Assembly: GCF_027924605.1 (NCBI RefSeq)
Contig: NZ_AP027042.1
Location: 2,333,524 to 2,397,523, forward strand
Source: Dyella sp. GSA-30
GTDB lineage: Bacteria; Pseudomonadota; Gammaproteobacteria; Xanthomonadales; Rhodanobacteraceae
Direction: 5' to 3'
DNA length: 64,000 nucleotides
Shown: one piece after another, positions 29,499 to 38,051 of the stretch
Layout: each line of letters starts with the position of its first letter
How positions within the stretch are numbered: position 1 is the stretch's first letter
Program-made: the position numbers and the translations under genes
Notes under the pieces: model-generated
Told to the model about the DNA's origin: nothing
What the model saw: only the letters and a program-made list of their open reading frames with translations
Databases searched by the model: none

Positions 29499-30371
29499 AT
29501 GGATTGGCAGAAAGGTGAGCGCAGCCAGAATGTCGAAGTCGACAGCGGCGGCGGTGGTGGCGGTCCGCGTTTTGGTGGCGGTCGCGGCATGGGTATCGGC
29601 GGGATCATTATCCTGGCGATCCTGGGTTTGGTGTTCTTCAAGGACCCGACTGCCTTGCTCAGCCAGGTCGATGGTGGCGGCCAGCAGCAGGTCAGTGCGC
29701 CCAGCAATGGGCAGCCGTATGCGCCCGATCCACGGCAAAAAGACTTTGTCAGCGCCGTGCTCGGTTCTACCGAGAAAACCTGGGGTGCCATCTTTGCCGA
29801 ACACGGCAAGACCTATACCGATCCCAAGCTCGTCCTGTTCCAGGGCGGAATCAACACAGCCTGCGGCGCGGCATCCAGCGCGGTGGGGCCGTTCTATTGC
29901 CCGGGCGACCAGCAGGTCTACCTCGACCTTGGGTTCTTCACCGAACTGGAAACGCGCTTTCATGCCGTGGGCGACTTCGCCCGTGCCTATGTGATCGCGC
30001 ATGAAGTCGGCCACCATGTGCAGAACCTGATTGGCGTATTTGCACAGGTCGACCAGGCGCGTCGTCGCGGTGCGCGTATGGAAGGGGCCGACGGCCTGTC
30101 CGTGCGTCAGGAGCTGCAGGCCGACTGCTTTGCCGGCGTGTGGGCCAACCGTACCCAGCAGCGCCTGCAGTGGTTGCAGGACGGCGACGTGGAGTCGGCG
30201 CTCAATGCCGCCAGCCAGATCGGCGATGACAACCTGCAGAAACAGGCACAGGGCCGGGTGGTGCCGGACTCGTTTACTCACGGCACCTCGGCGCAGCGCG
30301 TGAAGTGGTTTACCGCCGGCTTCAAGAGCGGCGACATGAGCGCCTGCAACACCTTCAACGGGCCGGTCTAA
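29499..30371 (+). CDS. ypfJ: Neutral zinc metallopeptidase family protein (YpfJ)
   Basis: A 290-residue protein with a short Gly-rich cytoplasmic N-terminus, one membrane helix (IGGIIILAILGLVFF, about 31-45) and a periplasmic zincin-like domain bearing HEVGHH (HExxH) near residue 168, with ELQADCFAGVWAN downstream. It belongs to the YpfJ/KPN_02809 family. The catalytic role is predicted, the substrate unknown. GAGGTG precedes the ATG at 29499. A perfect 10-bp hairpin follows the stop. Confidence 0.9.
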   Translation: MDWQKGERSQNVEVDSGGGGGGPRFGGGRGMGIGGIIILAILGLVFFKDPTALLSQVDGGGQQQVSAPSNGQPYAPDPRQKDFVSAVLGSTEKTWGAIFAEHGKTYTDPKLVLFQGGINTACGAASSAVGPFYCPGDQQVYLDLGFFTELETRFHAVGDFARAYVIAHEVGHHVQNLIGVFAQVDQARRRGARMEGADGLSVRQELQADCFAGVWANRTQQRLQWLQDGDVESALNAASQIGDDNLQKQAQGRVVPDSFTHGTSAQRVKWFTAGFKSGDMSACNTFNGPV

Positions 30372-30383
30372 GGGTCTATCGCG

Positions 30384-30410
30384 TCCGGGCTGCTGCAACG
30401 GCAGCCCGGA
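30384..30410. other. Perfect hairpin after ypfJ
   Basis: TCCGGGCTGC and GCAGCCCGGA enclose a 7-nt loop. No T-run follows, so it is a weak terminator candidate or mRNA stabiliser. Confidence 0.6.
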
Positions 30411-30463
30411 AGGCCCTAGAATGACTGCGCTGCGTGCCTGGGGGTGCGCTTCCCAAGAACCTC

Positions 30464-30844
30464 ATGGATCATCCGTGTCTGCGGTGCGGGGCCTGCTGCG
30501 CGTTTTTTCGCGTGGCCTTTCATTGGTCGGAAGCCGAGGCCTTCACGGGCGGTGTCGTGCCGTCGGACCTGACCGAAAAGCTCGACCCGCACCGTGTTGC
30601 CATGCGCGGCACCAACGCGGCGAAACCGCGCTGCGTGGCGCTGTGCGGCGAGGTGGGCGTTGCCGCGCATTGCGGCATCTACGAGCAGCGCCCGTCGGTA
30701 TGCCGGGAAGTGATGCCTGCGTGGGAGTTTGGCGTCGCCAGCCCACAATGCGACAAGGCGCGCCTGGCCCATGGGCTGGTGCCACTGCAGCCGACCGATT
30801 GGCCCGATCCGATCGAGTCGCAGCCACTACCGCAACTGGCCTGA
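30464..30844 (+). CDS. YkgJ-type cysteine cluster protein
   Basis: A 126-residue protein with the Cys-cluster pattern CLRCGACCAFF at the N-terminus, CVAL(C) and CGIYEQRPSVCREV further on. It belongs to the UPF0153/YkgJ family, proposed to bind a metal, with no settled function. The start was set at 30464, immediately before the cluster. It converges on the anti-sigma gene with 1 nt between. Confidence 0.88.
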   Translation: MDHPCLRCGACCAFFRVAFHWSEAEAFTGGVVPSDLTEKLDPHRVAMRGTNAAKPRCVALCGEVGVAAHCGIYEQRPSVCREVMPAWEFGVASPQCDKARLAHGLVPLQPTDWPDPIESQPLPQLA

Positions 30845-30845
30845 G

Positions 30846-31595
30846 TCAGCGCATTGTTTCCTCATTCTGAAACGCCAGCACGAACTGCTTCAATTCTCCC
30901 GGGTTGACGTCCGACACCACCAGAAAACGCATGCCGTGGTCGCTCCAGCGGATCACGGTATAGCCGTTCTGCTGCGTGGTCTGCTGTACCGACTCGGTCT
31001 CCGCCGGCCACTGATACAGATTGATCACGTGCAGGCGGCGGCGGTAGACCAGGGCGGCCACGCTGTGTCCGTCGATGGCGTCCAGACGCCCGCCCGCAAG
31101 CGGAAAGCCTTCGCTGGCCAGTTCTTTCACGCGTGGCGAGAAATCCAGCTTGCCTTCGAACCAGGGTTTCACCGTGTGCTGGTCGGTGGAAACCACATCC
31201 ATAAGATGCGCTGCCTGGAGCGAACGCAGGTGTCCGGAGATCGCTTCGTTGACGAGCAGATCCGGCGATGCCGGTCCATGGACCTCGCCGACCCACAGCG
31301 TGCCGGCCAATAAAAAGGCGGCCGCGAGGCCGGCAGCCATCGACCATGCCGGCAAGGCACGACGTGCCCTGGGCGCAACCGGCTTTACCGTGGTCCATTG
31401 CTGGCGCAGGGCATCGGGCGCCTTCCGATACAGCCCCGGCTGCGCCAAGGCCTTGCGTAGTCGAGTGTGATCGCTGTAACTCGCAGCGCATACGGAGCAG
31501 GTTTTCAGATGGCCGACCATCGATGCGCTTTGCGCCGCATCCAGTTCGTCGTCCAGGTAAGCGTGTAATAGCAGTCGGGCGTCCTCACACATCAT
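30846..31595 (-). CDS. Transmembrane zinc-finger anti-sigma factor
   Basis: A 249-residue protein: the N-terminal zinc-containing anti-sigma domain (HLKTCSVC, an HxxxCxxC, residues about 29-36), one membrane helix (about 93-113) and a periplasmic C-terminal domain. It overlaps the sigma gene by 11 bp. It would hold that sigma factor inactive until an envelope signal acts on its periplasmic part. The start MMCEDARLLL at 31595 (or the second ATG at 31592) is well supported by homologous openings. Confidence 0.9.
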   Translation of the reverse strand: MMCEDARLLLHAYLDDELDAAQSASMVGHLKTCSVCAASYSDHTRLRKALAQPGLYRKAPDALRQQWTTVKPVAPRARRALPAWSMAAGLAAAFLLAGTLWVGEVHGPASPDLLVNEAISGHLRSLQAAHLMDVVSTDQHTVKPWFEGKLDFSPRVKELASEGFPLAGGRLDAIDGHSVAALVYRRRLHVINLYQWPAETESVQQTTQQNGYTVIRWSDHGMRFLVVSDVNPGELKQFVLAFQNEETMR

Positions 31596-32154
31596 GACGG
31601 CGCGCCTCCTTGGAATGGTGGATCAATTCGGATTTCAGCCGTTCGCGCGCGCGGGCCAGGCGGGACATCACGGTGCCGATCTTCTGGCCGGTGACGCTGG
31701 CGATTTCTTTGTAGGAGCATTCTTCCAATTCGCGTAACACGATCACTTCGCGCAAGGGGTGCGGCAGCCGCTGCAGGGCCGATTGCAATGACCCGACATC
31801 CACGGCGAGCAGCGCGAGCGCTTCGGGCGAAGGTCGGTCGTCGGCGATCGGGTGGGCCTCTTCGTCGATGCTGTCGTGCAGCCGGTCCGAGGCGTGTTTG
31901 GTATGCAAGGTGTAGAACGTATTGCGCACGATCGCCAGCAGCCACACGCGCGCATCGCCGCCGCGAAAACTGTCGAAGTAACGCAGCGCCCGCAGCAGCG
32001 CTTCTTGCACCGTGTCCTGTGCGTCCGCGTCGTCGTGGGCAAGCCAGCGCGCAAGGTTGTAGGCCGCGTCCAGAAAGGGCAGCACGATGGCTTCGAAGCG
32101 CGCGTTGGTCACGGCGTCGGTGGTGGCTCTCAGGGCTTGCTGATCGGCTGGCAT
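31585..32154 (-). CDS. ECF sigma factor (zinc anti-sigma partner)
   Basis: A 189-residue protein with region 2 (DAQDTVQEALLRALRYFDSFRGGDARVWLLAIVRNTFYT) and region 4 (LPHPLREVIVLRELEECSYKEIASVTGQKIGTVMSRLARARERLK). The start at 32154 (MPADQQALR) was chosen; the longer upstream frame crosses the divergent promoter region. GGAGG lies 11 nt before the ATG. It is divergent from the metallophosphoesterase-cupredoxin operon, its probable target. Confidence 0.9.
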   Translation of the reverse strand: MPADQQALRATTDAVTNARFEAIVLPFLDAAYNLARWLAHDDADAQDTVQEALLRALRYFDSFRGGDARVWLLAIVRNTFYTLHTKHASDRLHDSIDEEAHPIADDRPSPEALALLAVDVGSLQSALQRLPHPLREVIVLRELEECSYKEIASVTGQKIGTVMSRLARARERLKSELIHHSKEARRHDV

Positions 32155-32160
32155 AAGAGG

Positions 32161-32189
32161 GTTTACCTCCCCTGGCGCGACTTTATTCC
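32161..32189 (-). promoter_or_regulatory. Candidate ECF promoter toward the sigma/anti-sigma operon
   Basis: On the minus strand GGAATA (32189 to 32184) and GTAAAC (32166 to 32161) are 17 nt apart. The -10 part overlaps the GGAGG ribosome site, so the message would be leaderless or the start would lie downstream; this weakens the call. Confidence 0.4.
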
Positions 32190-32204
32190 CTATGCGTTCG
32201 AGGC

Positions 32205-32233
32205 GGAATAGGCGCGCTCTGGATGCAGTAGTG
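32205..32233 (+). promoter_or_regulatory. Candidate ECF promoter toward the metallophosphoesterase operon
   Basis: GGAATA at 32205-32210 and GTAGTG at 32228-32233 are 17 nt apart, about 84 nt before the start codon. The -35 hexamer is identical to the one facing the other way; the two GGAATA form an inverted repeat with 15 nt between. Confidence 0.5.
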
Positions 32234-32316
32234 CTCCAAAGGAAGGGGTCGCCGGATACCGGCGGTGCGCTTCCGCGCTGGCCGTCCGGCCATGCGCCCA
32301 TCGCGGAGCAGACGAG

Positions 32317-33255
32317 ATGCACGATATCCATGACGAAACCCATGGCAGACGCCAATTCCTCAAATGCATGGCCTGGGCCGGCGCTGGCACCGTGTGGCTG
32401 ATGAAGGGCGGCGTATTGCAGGCCAAGCCCTTTGGCGACGGCGCTGCCGACGCGGCGAAGGATGCGACCTTCAGCTTTGTGCAGATCAGCGATTCGCATA
32501 TCGGTTTCCACAAGGAGCCGAACATGGATGTGGCCGCAACGCTGCGCGCGTCGCTCGGCCAGATCAACGCGCAGAAGCAGCGCCCGGATTTCATCCTGCA
32601 TACCGGCGATCTCACGCATCTGTCCAAGCCTGAAGAGTTTGAATTTCTATCGGACCTGATGCGCGAGGCGCACGTCAGCAAGACGTTCTACGTACCGGGC
32701 GAGCACGATGTCATCGGCGATAACGGCGCCGAGTTTTTCCGCCGTTTCGGCGAGCGCCAGCAAGCCGGCGGCTGGTACAGCTTCGATCATCATGGCGTGC
32801 ATTTCGTCGGCCTGATCAACGTGCTGAACCTCAAGGCCGGCGGGCTCGGCTCCTTGGGAGCGGATCAGCTGGCCTGGTTGAAACGCGATCTCGCATCGCT
32901 TTCGGCCGAGACGCCCATCGTGGTGTTTGCGCATATGCCGCTATGGCCGCTCTATCCGGATTGGGGCTGGGGTACGGATGACAGCGCCGAGGCGGTGAGC
33001 TATCTGCGTCGGTTCGGCTCGGTCAGTGTGCTCAACGGCCACATCCACCAGATTCAACAAAAAGTGGAAGGAACGATCACGTTCTACACCGCGCGTTCGA
33101 CCGCGTATCCGCAGCCCGCTCCCGGCGTTGGCCCTGGCCCCGGTCCGTTGAAGGAAGTGCCCCCCGGCAAGTTGCACAGCTACCTGGGCGTGCGCGACGT
33201 GCGCCATGTCCAGGGCCGGCATGCGCTTGCGGTGACCGAGGAGGTGCTGGCATGA
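32317..33255 (+). CDS. Tat-exported metallophosphoesterase
   Basis: A 312-residue protein with a Tat signal (GRRQFLK then a hydrophobic run to about residue 37). Calcineurin-type metal-binding motifs follow in order: QISDSHIG, HTGDLTH, PGEHD (Asn replaced by Glu-His here), FAHMP and NGHIHQ. It probably cleaves phosphoesters in the periplasm with a dinuclear metal centre. GGAG precedes the ATG. Its stop overlaps the cupredoxin start (ATGA), so the two are one operon, divergent from a sigma/anti-sigma pair. Confidence 0.88.
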   Translation: MHDIHDETHGRRQFLKCMAWAGAGTVWLMKGGVLQAKPFGDGAADAAKDATFSFVQISDSHIGFHKEPNMDVAATLRASLGQINAQKQRPDFILHTGDLTHLSKPEEFEFLSDLMREAHVSKTFYVPGEHDVIGDNGAEFFRRFGERQQAGGWYSFDHHGVHFVGLINVLNLKAGGLGSLGADQLAWLKRDLASLSAETPIVVFAHMPLWPLYPDWGWGTDDSAEAVSYLRRFGSVSVLNGHIHQIQQKVEGTITFYTARSTAYPQPAPGVGPGPGPLKEVPPGKLHSYLGVRDVRHVQGRHALAVTEEVLA

Positions 33256-33593
33256 GCGGTGCGTTGAAACGTATCGTGCTGGGCGTGGCGGTTATGTTGT
33301 CGATGCCGCCTGCCGTGCAGGCGGCAGGCGCCACGGCCGCCCACACCACGCAGGTCGATATTCGCAACTTCGGCTTTTCGCCCAAGAGCGTGACCGTTCC
33401 GGTCGGCACGCGCATCGTCTGGACCAACCATGACGAAGAACCGCATGTGGTCACCAGCGCCGGTACGGGCTTCGTTTCATCCAAAGCGCTCGATACCAGC
33501 GACAGCTACGCCGTCACGTTTTCCAAGCCCGGTACCTATACCTATTACTGCTCGATCCACCCGATGATGGTCGGCACCATCATCGTGCAGTAA
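33252..33593 (+). CDS. Periplasmic cupredoxin (plastocyanin/amicyanin-like)
   Basis: A 113-residue protein with a signal peptide ending at about residue 24, then a small beta-barrel carrying the type 1 copper ligands: His in EEPHVV and the C-terminal cluster YYCSIHPMM (Cys, His, Met). It is likely an electron carrier or copper-binding partner. It overlaps the metallophosphoesterase gene by 4 bp. It converges on ygiD, 1 nt away. Confidence 0.92.
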   Translation: MSGALKRIVLGVAVMLSMPPAVQAAGATAAHTTQVDIRNFGFSPKSVTVPVGTRIVWTNHDEEPHVVTSAGTGFVSSKALDTSDSYAVTFSKPGTYTYYCSIHPMMVGTIIVQ

Positions 33594-33594
33594 A

Positions 33595-34386
33595 TCACGC
33601 GGCGCGATCGAAGCGGTAGATATCCATCGCCAGGAAGCCCAGGTCGATGCCGGCGTCGATGCGTTGCGCTGCAGCGCCGTCGCCGCCGGCACCCAGTGCC
33701 ACGAACAATGGCAACAAGTGCTCGTCGGTGGGATGGGCGCGTTCGGCGAACGGTGCCTGCCGGCGATAGTCGAGCAGGGCATCGACGTCGTTCGCGGCCA
33801 GCCGCTGTTCGAGCCATTCAATGAAAGGCCGCACATATGGCGCTTCGTTCGTATCGCTATAGCCCGCGCGGAAGTCGTACAGGTTGTGCGTGATGCTGCC
33901 CGATCCGATCAGCAGCACGCCTTGCTCGCGCAGAGGCGCTAGTGCACGACCTACGGCGAGCTGATGCGATGGCCCGAGTTCGGGCTGGATCGATAACGGC
34001 ACCACCGGGATATCGGCTTGCGGATAGAGCAGGTGCAGGGGCGACCACACGCCATGGTCGAGACCGTGGTGTGGATCGACCAACGCAGGCAGACCGTTGT
34101 CCTTCAACAAGTCCTGGATCTGCGTCGCCAATTCGGGTGAACCCGGGGCCGGGTAGCGCATCTCGTAGAGTTCGCGCGGGAAGCCGCCGAAGTCATGCAC
34201 GGTTTCCGGTGCCTGCGCGCCACCGACGACCGGTTGTCGGGCGAGGAAATGCGCGCTGGCAACCACGATCGCCTTGGGCCGCGGCAAGGCGTGTGCAAGT
34301 TCGCTCAGCCGTACACCGCTGCGACCGGGGTGCAGCGCCGTCATCGGCGAACCATGGGAGATATAGAGACTGGGGAGGCTGGTCAT
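33595..34386 (-). CDS. ygiD: LigB-type extradiol dioxygenase (4,5-DOPA dioxygenase YgiD family)
   Basis: A 263-residue protein with an N-terminal ISHGSPM, metal-binding His in VASAHFL, PHHGLDHGVWSPL and GSGSITHNL, all typical of the DODA/YgiD class III ring-cleavage dioxygenases. Members open catechol rings such as L-DOPA using iron (or zinc in the resolved YgiD). The physiological substrate is not evident from neighbours. It appears to be a single gene. Confidence 0.9.
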   Translation of the reverse strand: MTSLPSLYISHGSPMTALHPGRSGVRLSELAHALPRPKAIVVASAHFLARQPVVGGAQAPETVHDFGGFPRELYEMRYPAPGSPELATQIQDLLKDNGLPALVDPHHGLDHGVWSPLHLLYPQADIPVVPLSIQPELGPSHQLAVGRALAPLREQGVLLIGSGSITHNLYDFRAGYSDTNEAPYVRPFIEWLEQRLAANDVDALLDYRRQAPFAERAHPTDEHLLPLFVALGAGGDGAAAQRIDAGIDLGFLAMDIYRFDRAA

Positions 34387-34479
34387 GCGCTAAAGATAGA
34401 GCTTGCGCACAGCGTTTCCAGCCCCGCTGTCGCGAACGGATTGTCGCCGGACCGGAACGATCCGGCGACAGCCGTGGCG

Positions 34480-36384
34480 TTACTTGAACTTGCGCGGAGG
34501 CTTGTTGCCCGAAGGCTTGCCGCCTGGCGGACGGGGCTTGCCCTTGAAGCCACCGCCGCCACCGCCGCCCGGACGGAAACCGCCCTTGCGTGGTGCCGGT
34601 GCGTCGCCGCCACTGGCGTCCTGGCCGTCCCACTCATGGATACGCAGCTGCTGCTGGCTCACCCAGACTTTTTGCAGGTGCTGGAAGACCTCCGGCGGCA
34701 TGCCATCTGGCAGGTCGATCAGGCTGAACTCGCTGCGGATGCTCAGGCGGCCGATGAACTGGCTTTCCAGGCCGGCCTCATTGGCGATGGCGCCGATGAT
34801 ATTGCCCGGTTTGACGCCGTGCTCGTGGCCCACTTCGACGCGGTAGGTCTTCATGCCCTGCTCGGTGACGTGCGCGCGCAGCGGACGGGTGCCGAATTCG
34901 CGCGGTGCCTCGCGCTCGCGCCGCGGACGTTCCTCGCCTTCGGGACGGGGACGACGATCGCCACGATCGTTACGGTCACCGCGATCGTTACGATCGTTGC
35001 GCTCGCGCGGCGCGAACTCACGTGCCGGTGCTTCGCGCTTCGGCGGCGGCGTAAGCAACAGCGGCTGGTCGCCCTGGGCAATGCGTGCAAGTGCGGCGGC
35101 GATCTCGACCGCCGGGATGTTGTGTTCCTGCTCGTACTGCTCGATCAGCTGCTGAAACAGGCCCAGCTCGCCGATCGCCAGCGTGTCGGTAATACGCTGC
35201 TTGAAGCGGCTGATGCGCTGGTCGTTGACTGCTTCGACCGTCGGCAGCTTCATTTCTTCGATCGGCTGGCGGGTGGCGCGCTCGATCGAGCGGAGCATGC
35301 CTTTCTCGCGCGGCGTCACGAACAGGATCGCTTCGCCGCTGCGGCCGGCGCGGCCGGTACGGCCGATGCGATGCACATAGCTTTCCGTGTCGTACGGAAT
35401 GTCGTAGTTCATCACATGGCTGATGCGCTCGACGTCCAGGCCGCGTGCGGCCACGTCGGTCGCGACGAGGATATCGAGCTTGCCGTCCTTGAGCTGCTGG
35501 ATCACGCGTTCGCGCTGCGGCTGTGCGATGTCGCCATTGATCGCCGCGGCGGCGAGACCGCGTGCCTGCAGCTTTTCGGCGAGCTCTTCGGTGGCCTGCT
35601 TGGTGCGCGCGAAGATGATCATCGCGTCGAACGGCTCGGCCTCGAGGATGCGCGTCATCGCGTCGAGCTTGTGCATGCCGCTGACAAACCAATAACGCTG
35701 GCGAATATTGGCCGCGGTCGTGGTCGACGACTTGATGTTCACTTCGACCGGGTTCTTCAGGTGATGCTGGGCAATCTTGCGGATCGGTGCCGGCATGGTG
35801 GCCGAGAACAGCGCGACCTGGCGCTCGGGCGGCGTGGCCTGCAGCACTTTCTCGACGTCGTCGATAAAGCCCATGCGCAGCATTTCGTCGGCTTCGTCGA
35901 GCACCAGATAGCGCAGTTCGGACAGATCCAGCGTGCCGCGTTCAAGGTGGTCGATCACGCGGCCGGGGGTGCCGACCACGATGTTCACGCCGCGCTTGAG
36001 CGCATGCAGCTGCGGGCCGTAACCCTGGCCACCGTAGATCGGCAGCACCTGGAAACCGGGGAAGTGGGCGGCGTAGCGCTGAAACGCTTCAGCCACCTGG
36101 ATGGCCAATTCGCGGGTCGGCGCCAGCACCAGCGACTGCGGTTTGCCCGGCTTCATGTCGATGCGGGAAAGGATCGGCAGTGCGAAAGCGGCCGTCTTGC
36201 CGGTACCGGTCTGAGCGGTGCCGAGCACGTCGCGGCCCTCGAGCAAGGGCGGAATGGTGGCAGCCTGAATCGGCGAGGGCGATTCATAGCCGACATCGGC
36301 TAAGGCCCGCAAAAGCTCAGGGTGCAGCCCAAGCGCAGCAAATCCGGCGGGGGCCGGAGTGGAATCGGAAGACGGGGAGGACAT
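34480..36384 (-). CDS. deaD: DEAD-box RNA helicase DeaD/CsdA
   Basis: A 634-residue helicase. Motifs Q (SPIQAATIP), I (AQTGTGKT), Ia (PTRELAIQ), II (DEAD), III (SAT), and VI ([11 protein letters not shown]) are present in the first 370 residues. A DbpA-type RNA-binding domain lies near 480-560, preceded by an Arg/Asp-rich linker, and the tail is Gly/Lys/Pro rich. This is the cold-shock/ribosome-assembly helicase architecture. It is transcribed leftward with about 150 bp to divergent fghA. Confidence 0.94.
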   Translation of the reverse strand: MSSPSSDSTPAPAGFAALGLHPELLRALADVGYESPSPIQAATIPPLLEGRDVLGTAQTGTGKTAAFALPILSRIDMKPGKPQSLVLAPTRELAIQVAEAFQRYAAHFPGFQVLPIYGGQGYGPQLHALKRGVNIVVGTPGRVIDHLERGTLDLSELRYLVLDEADEMLRMGFIDDVEKVLQATPPERQVALFSATMPAPIRKIAQHHLKNPVEVNIKSSTTTAANIRQRYWFVSGMHKLDAMTRILEAEPFDAMIIFARTKQATEELAEKLQARGLAAAAINGDIAQPQRERVIQQLKDGKLDILVATDVAARGLDVERISHVMNYDIPYDTESYVHRIGRTGRAGRSGEAILFVTPREKGMLRSIERATRQPIEEMKLPTVEAVNDQRISRFKQRITDTLAIGELGLFQQLIEQYEQEHNIPAVEIAAALARIAQGDQPLLLTPPPKREAPAREFAPRERNDRNDRGDRNDRGDRRPRPEGEERPRREREAPREFGTRPLRAHVTEQGMKTYRVEVGHEHGVKPGNIIGAIANEAGLESQFIGRLSIRSEFSLIDLPDGMPPEVFQHLQKVWVSQQQLRIHEWDGQDASGGDAPAPRKGGFRPGGGGGGGFKGKPRPPGGKPSGNKPPRKFK

Positions 36385-36540
36385 GGAAACCTCGATAGGG
36401 CACGCGCGAGGGCATGCAAGAGAATGGCGACTATTGTAGCAGCCCGGCCTGACCGCTGCTTTAAGCCTGTGCTGAACAGGTTCGTGCAGGCCTCACCGGC
36501 GCTATCATCGTCGCTCTTTGGCGGACAGGACGATCGGGCC

Positions 36541-37392
36541 ATGACAGCCTCCATCGAAACGATCTCCGAGCAGCGTTGCTTCGGCGGTACGCAGGGATTT
36601 TACCGGCATGTGTCTTCCCGTTGTGGAGGCAGTATGCGGTTTGCGGTGTTTCAGCCGCCCCAGGCCGCAAAGGAGGCCTGCGGCGTGTTGTATTACCTGG
36701 CGGGCCTGACCTGTACCGAGGAGACCGCGACGATCAAGGCCGGCGCCCAGCGCGTGGCTGCCGAGCTGGGCCTGGTGCTGGTCATGCCCGATACCAGCCC
36801 ACGCGATACCGGCATCGAGGGTGCAACCGGCGACTGGGAGTTCGGCGAAGGGGCCGGCTTTTATCTCGATGCCTCCCAGGCGCCCTGGTCGTCGCGATTT
36901 CGCATGTACAGCTATATCACCGACGAACTGCCCGCGCTGATCGCCGCGCATTTCCCCGTCGACGCCTCGCGCAGCGGCATTTTCGGCCATTCGATGGGTG
37001 GTCACGGGGCGTTGACGATTGCGTTGAAAAACCCGCAGCGCTATCGCTCGGTATCGGCGTTCGCGCCGATCGTCGCGCCATCGCGCGTGCCGTGGGGGCA
37101 GAAGGCCTTTTCCCATTATCTGGGCGCCGATCAGACCGCCTGGTACGACTACGACGCCAGCGAGCTGGTGCGACGCAAACCCTTTCCCGGCACGATCCTG
37201 ATCGATCAGGGCGAGGCGGATAAATTCCTCGAAGGACAGCTGAAACCGGAACTGTTCGAACAGGCCTGTGCCGATGTGGGGCAGGCGTTGATCCTGCGTC
37301 GCCAGGCCGGTTACGACCACAGTTATTACTTCATCAGCAGCTTCATGGAAGACCATCTGCGACATCACGCGCGCGTGCTTGCCGATCTGTGA
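36541..37392 (+). CDS. fghA: S-formylglutathione hydrolase
   Basis: A 283-residue alpha/beta hydrolase (esterase D family) with the nucleophile elbow GHSMGGHGAL and the typical opening CFGGTQGFYRHVSSRCGGSMRFAVF...LYYLAGLTCTEE. It splits S-formylglutathione to formate and glutathione, the last step of glutathione-dependent formaldehyde removal. The glutathione-dependent alcohol dehydrogenase usually next to it is not in this window. It overlaps the next gene by 4 bp (GTGA). Confidence 0.94.
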   Translation: MTASIETISEQRCFGGTQGFYRHVSSRCGGSMRFAVFQPPQAAKEACGVLYYLAGLTCTEETATIKAGAQRVAAELGLVLVMPDTSPRDTGIEGATGDWEFGEGAGFYLDASQAPWSSRFRMYSYITDELPALIAAHFPVDASRSGIFGHSMGGHGALTIALKNPQRYRSVSAFAPIVAPSRVPWGQKAFSHYLGADQTAWYDYDASELVRRKPFPGTILIDQGEADKFLEGQLKPELFEQACADVGQALILRRQAGYDHSYYFISSFMEDHLRHHARVLADL

Positions 37393-37940
37393 GCGTGCTG
37401 CCGGCTTTAAAAAGCGAACGTCTGATCATGCGCATTCCGATGGAATCGGATGCGTCGGAACTGTTGCATTATCGCATCGACAATCGCGTACATCTGGCAC
37501 CGTGGGAACCATTGCGCGAGCACATCTACTACACGCTCGATCATTGCCTGCAGACCGTTGCCGATGCGCGCGAAACGGCGCGGCTGGATCGCGGGTATGC
37601 GTTTGCCGTGTTCGATGCCCAGTCCAATGAATGCGTCGCGACGTTCAACCTCGCCAATATCGTGCGCGGCGTATTCCAGGCCTGCCATCTCGGATATGGC
37701 ATAGCGGAGGCGCGGCAGGGACAGGGTTTGATGCACGAAGCGTTGACGACCGGACTCGCATTCGCGTTCGGCCCGCTGGGCCTGCATCGCGTGATGGCGA
37801 ACTACATGCCACACAACCAACGCAGCGCGCAGTTGCTTACGCGCCTCGGTTTCGAGCGCGAAGGCTATGCAAAGCGATACCTGAACATTGCCGGGCACTG
37901 GGAAGACCACGTGCTCACGGCATTGGTACGGAAAGACTAA
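37389..37940 (+). CDS. RimJ/RimL-type GNAT acetyltransferase
   Basis: A 183-residue protein with the RimJ/L-like opening LKSERLIMRIPMESDASELLHY, and GYGIAEARQGQGLMHEALTTGLAFAFGPLGLHRVMANYMPHNQRSAQLLTRLGFEREG. Such enzymes acetylate protein N-termini (S5, L12) or small amines. GTG at 37389 overlaps the fghA stop and gives the usual N-terminus. Confidence 0.9.
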   Translation: MSVLPALKSERLIMRIPMESDASELLHYRIDNRVHLAPWEPLREHIYYTLDHCLQTVADARETARLDRGYAFAVFDAQSNECVATFNLANIVRGVFQACHLGYGIAEARQGQGLMHEALTTGLAFAFGPLGLHRVMANYMPHNQRSAQLLTRLGFEREGYAKRYLNIAGHWEDHVLTALVRKD

Positions 37941-37951
37941 AAAGCCCGTGC

Positions 37952-38038
37952 ACTCCCTCATTCTGCACCCTCTCCCCTGGCTTTGCCGGGAGAGAGGGAT
38001 GGAGCCTGCCCCGGACTTGATCCGGGGGTGAGGGAGCT
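37952..38038. repeat. CTCTCCCC repeat between convergent genes
   Basis: A further copy of the CCCTCTCCCCTGGCTTTGCC-type hairpin, here with an inserted GAGCCTGCCCCGGACTTGAT segment before the GGTGAGGGAG end. It sits between the GNAT gene and rhlE. Confidence 0.7.
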
Positions 38039-38051
38039 CTTGCGCTAGCTC

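Noticed and set aside
34195-36303. A 702-codon plus-strand open frame opposite deaD
   Set aside because: Antisense to a clearly conserved helicase; composition is typical of an opposite-strand shadow.
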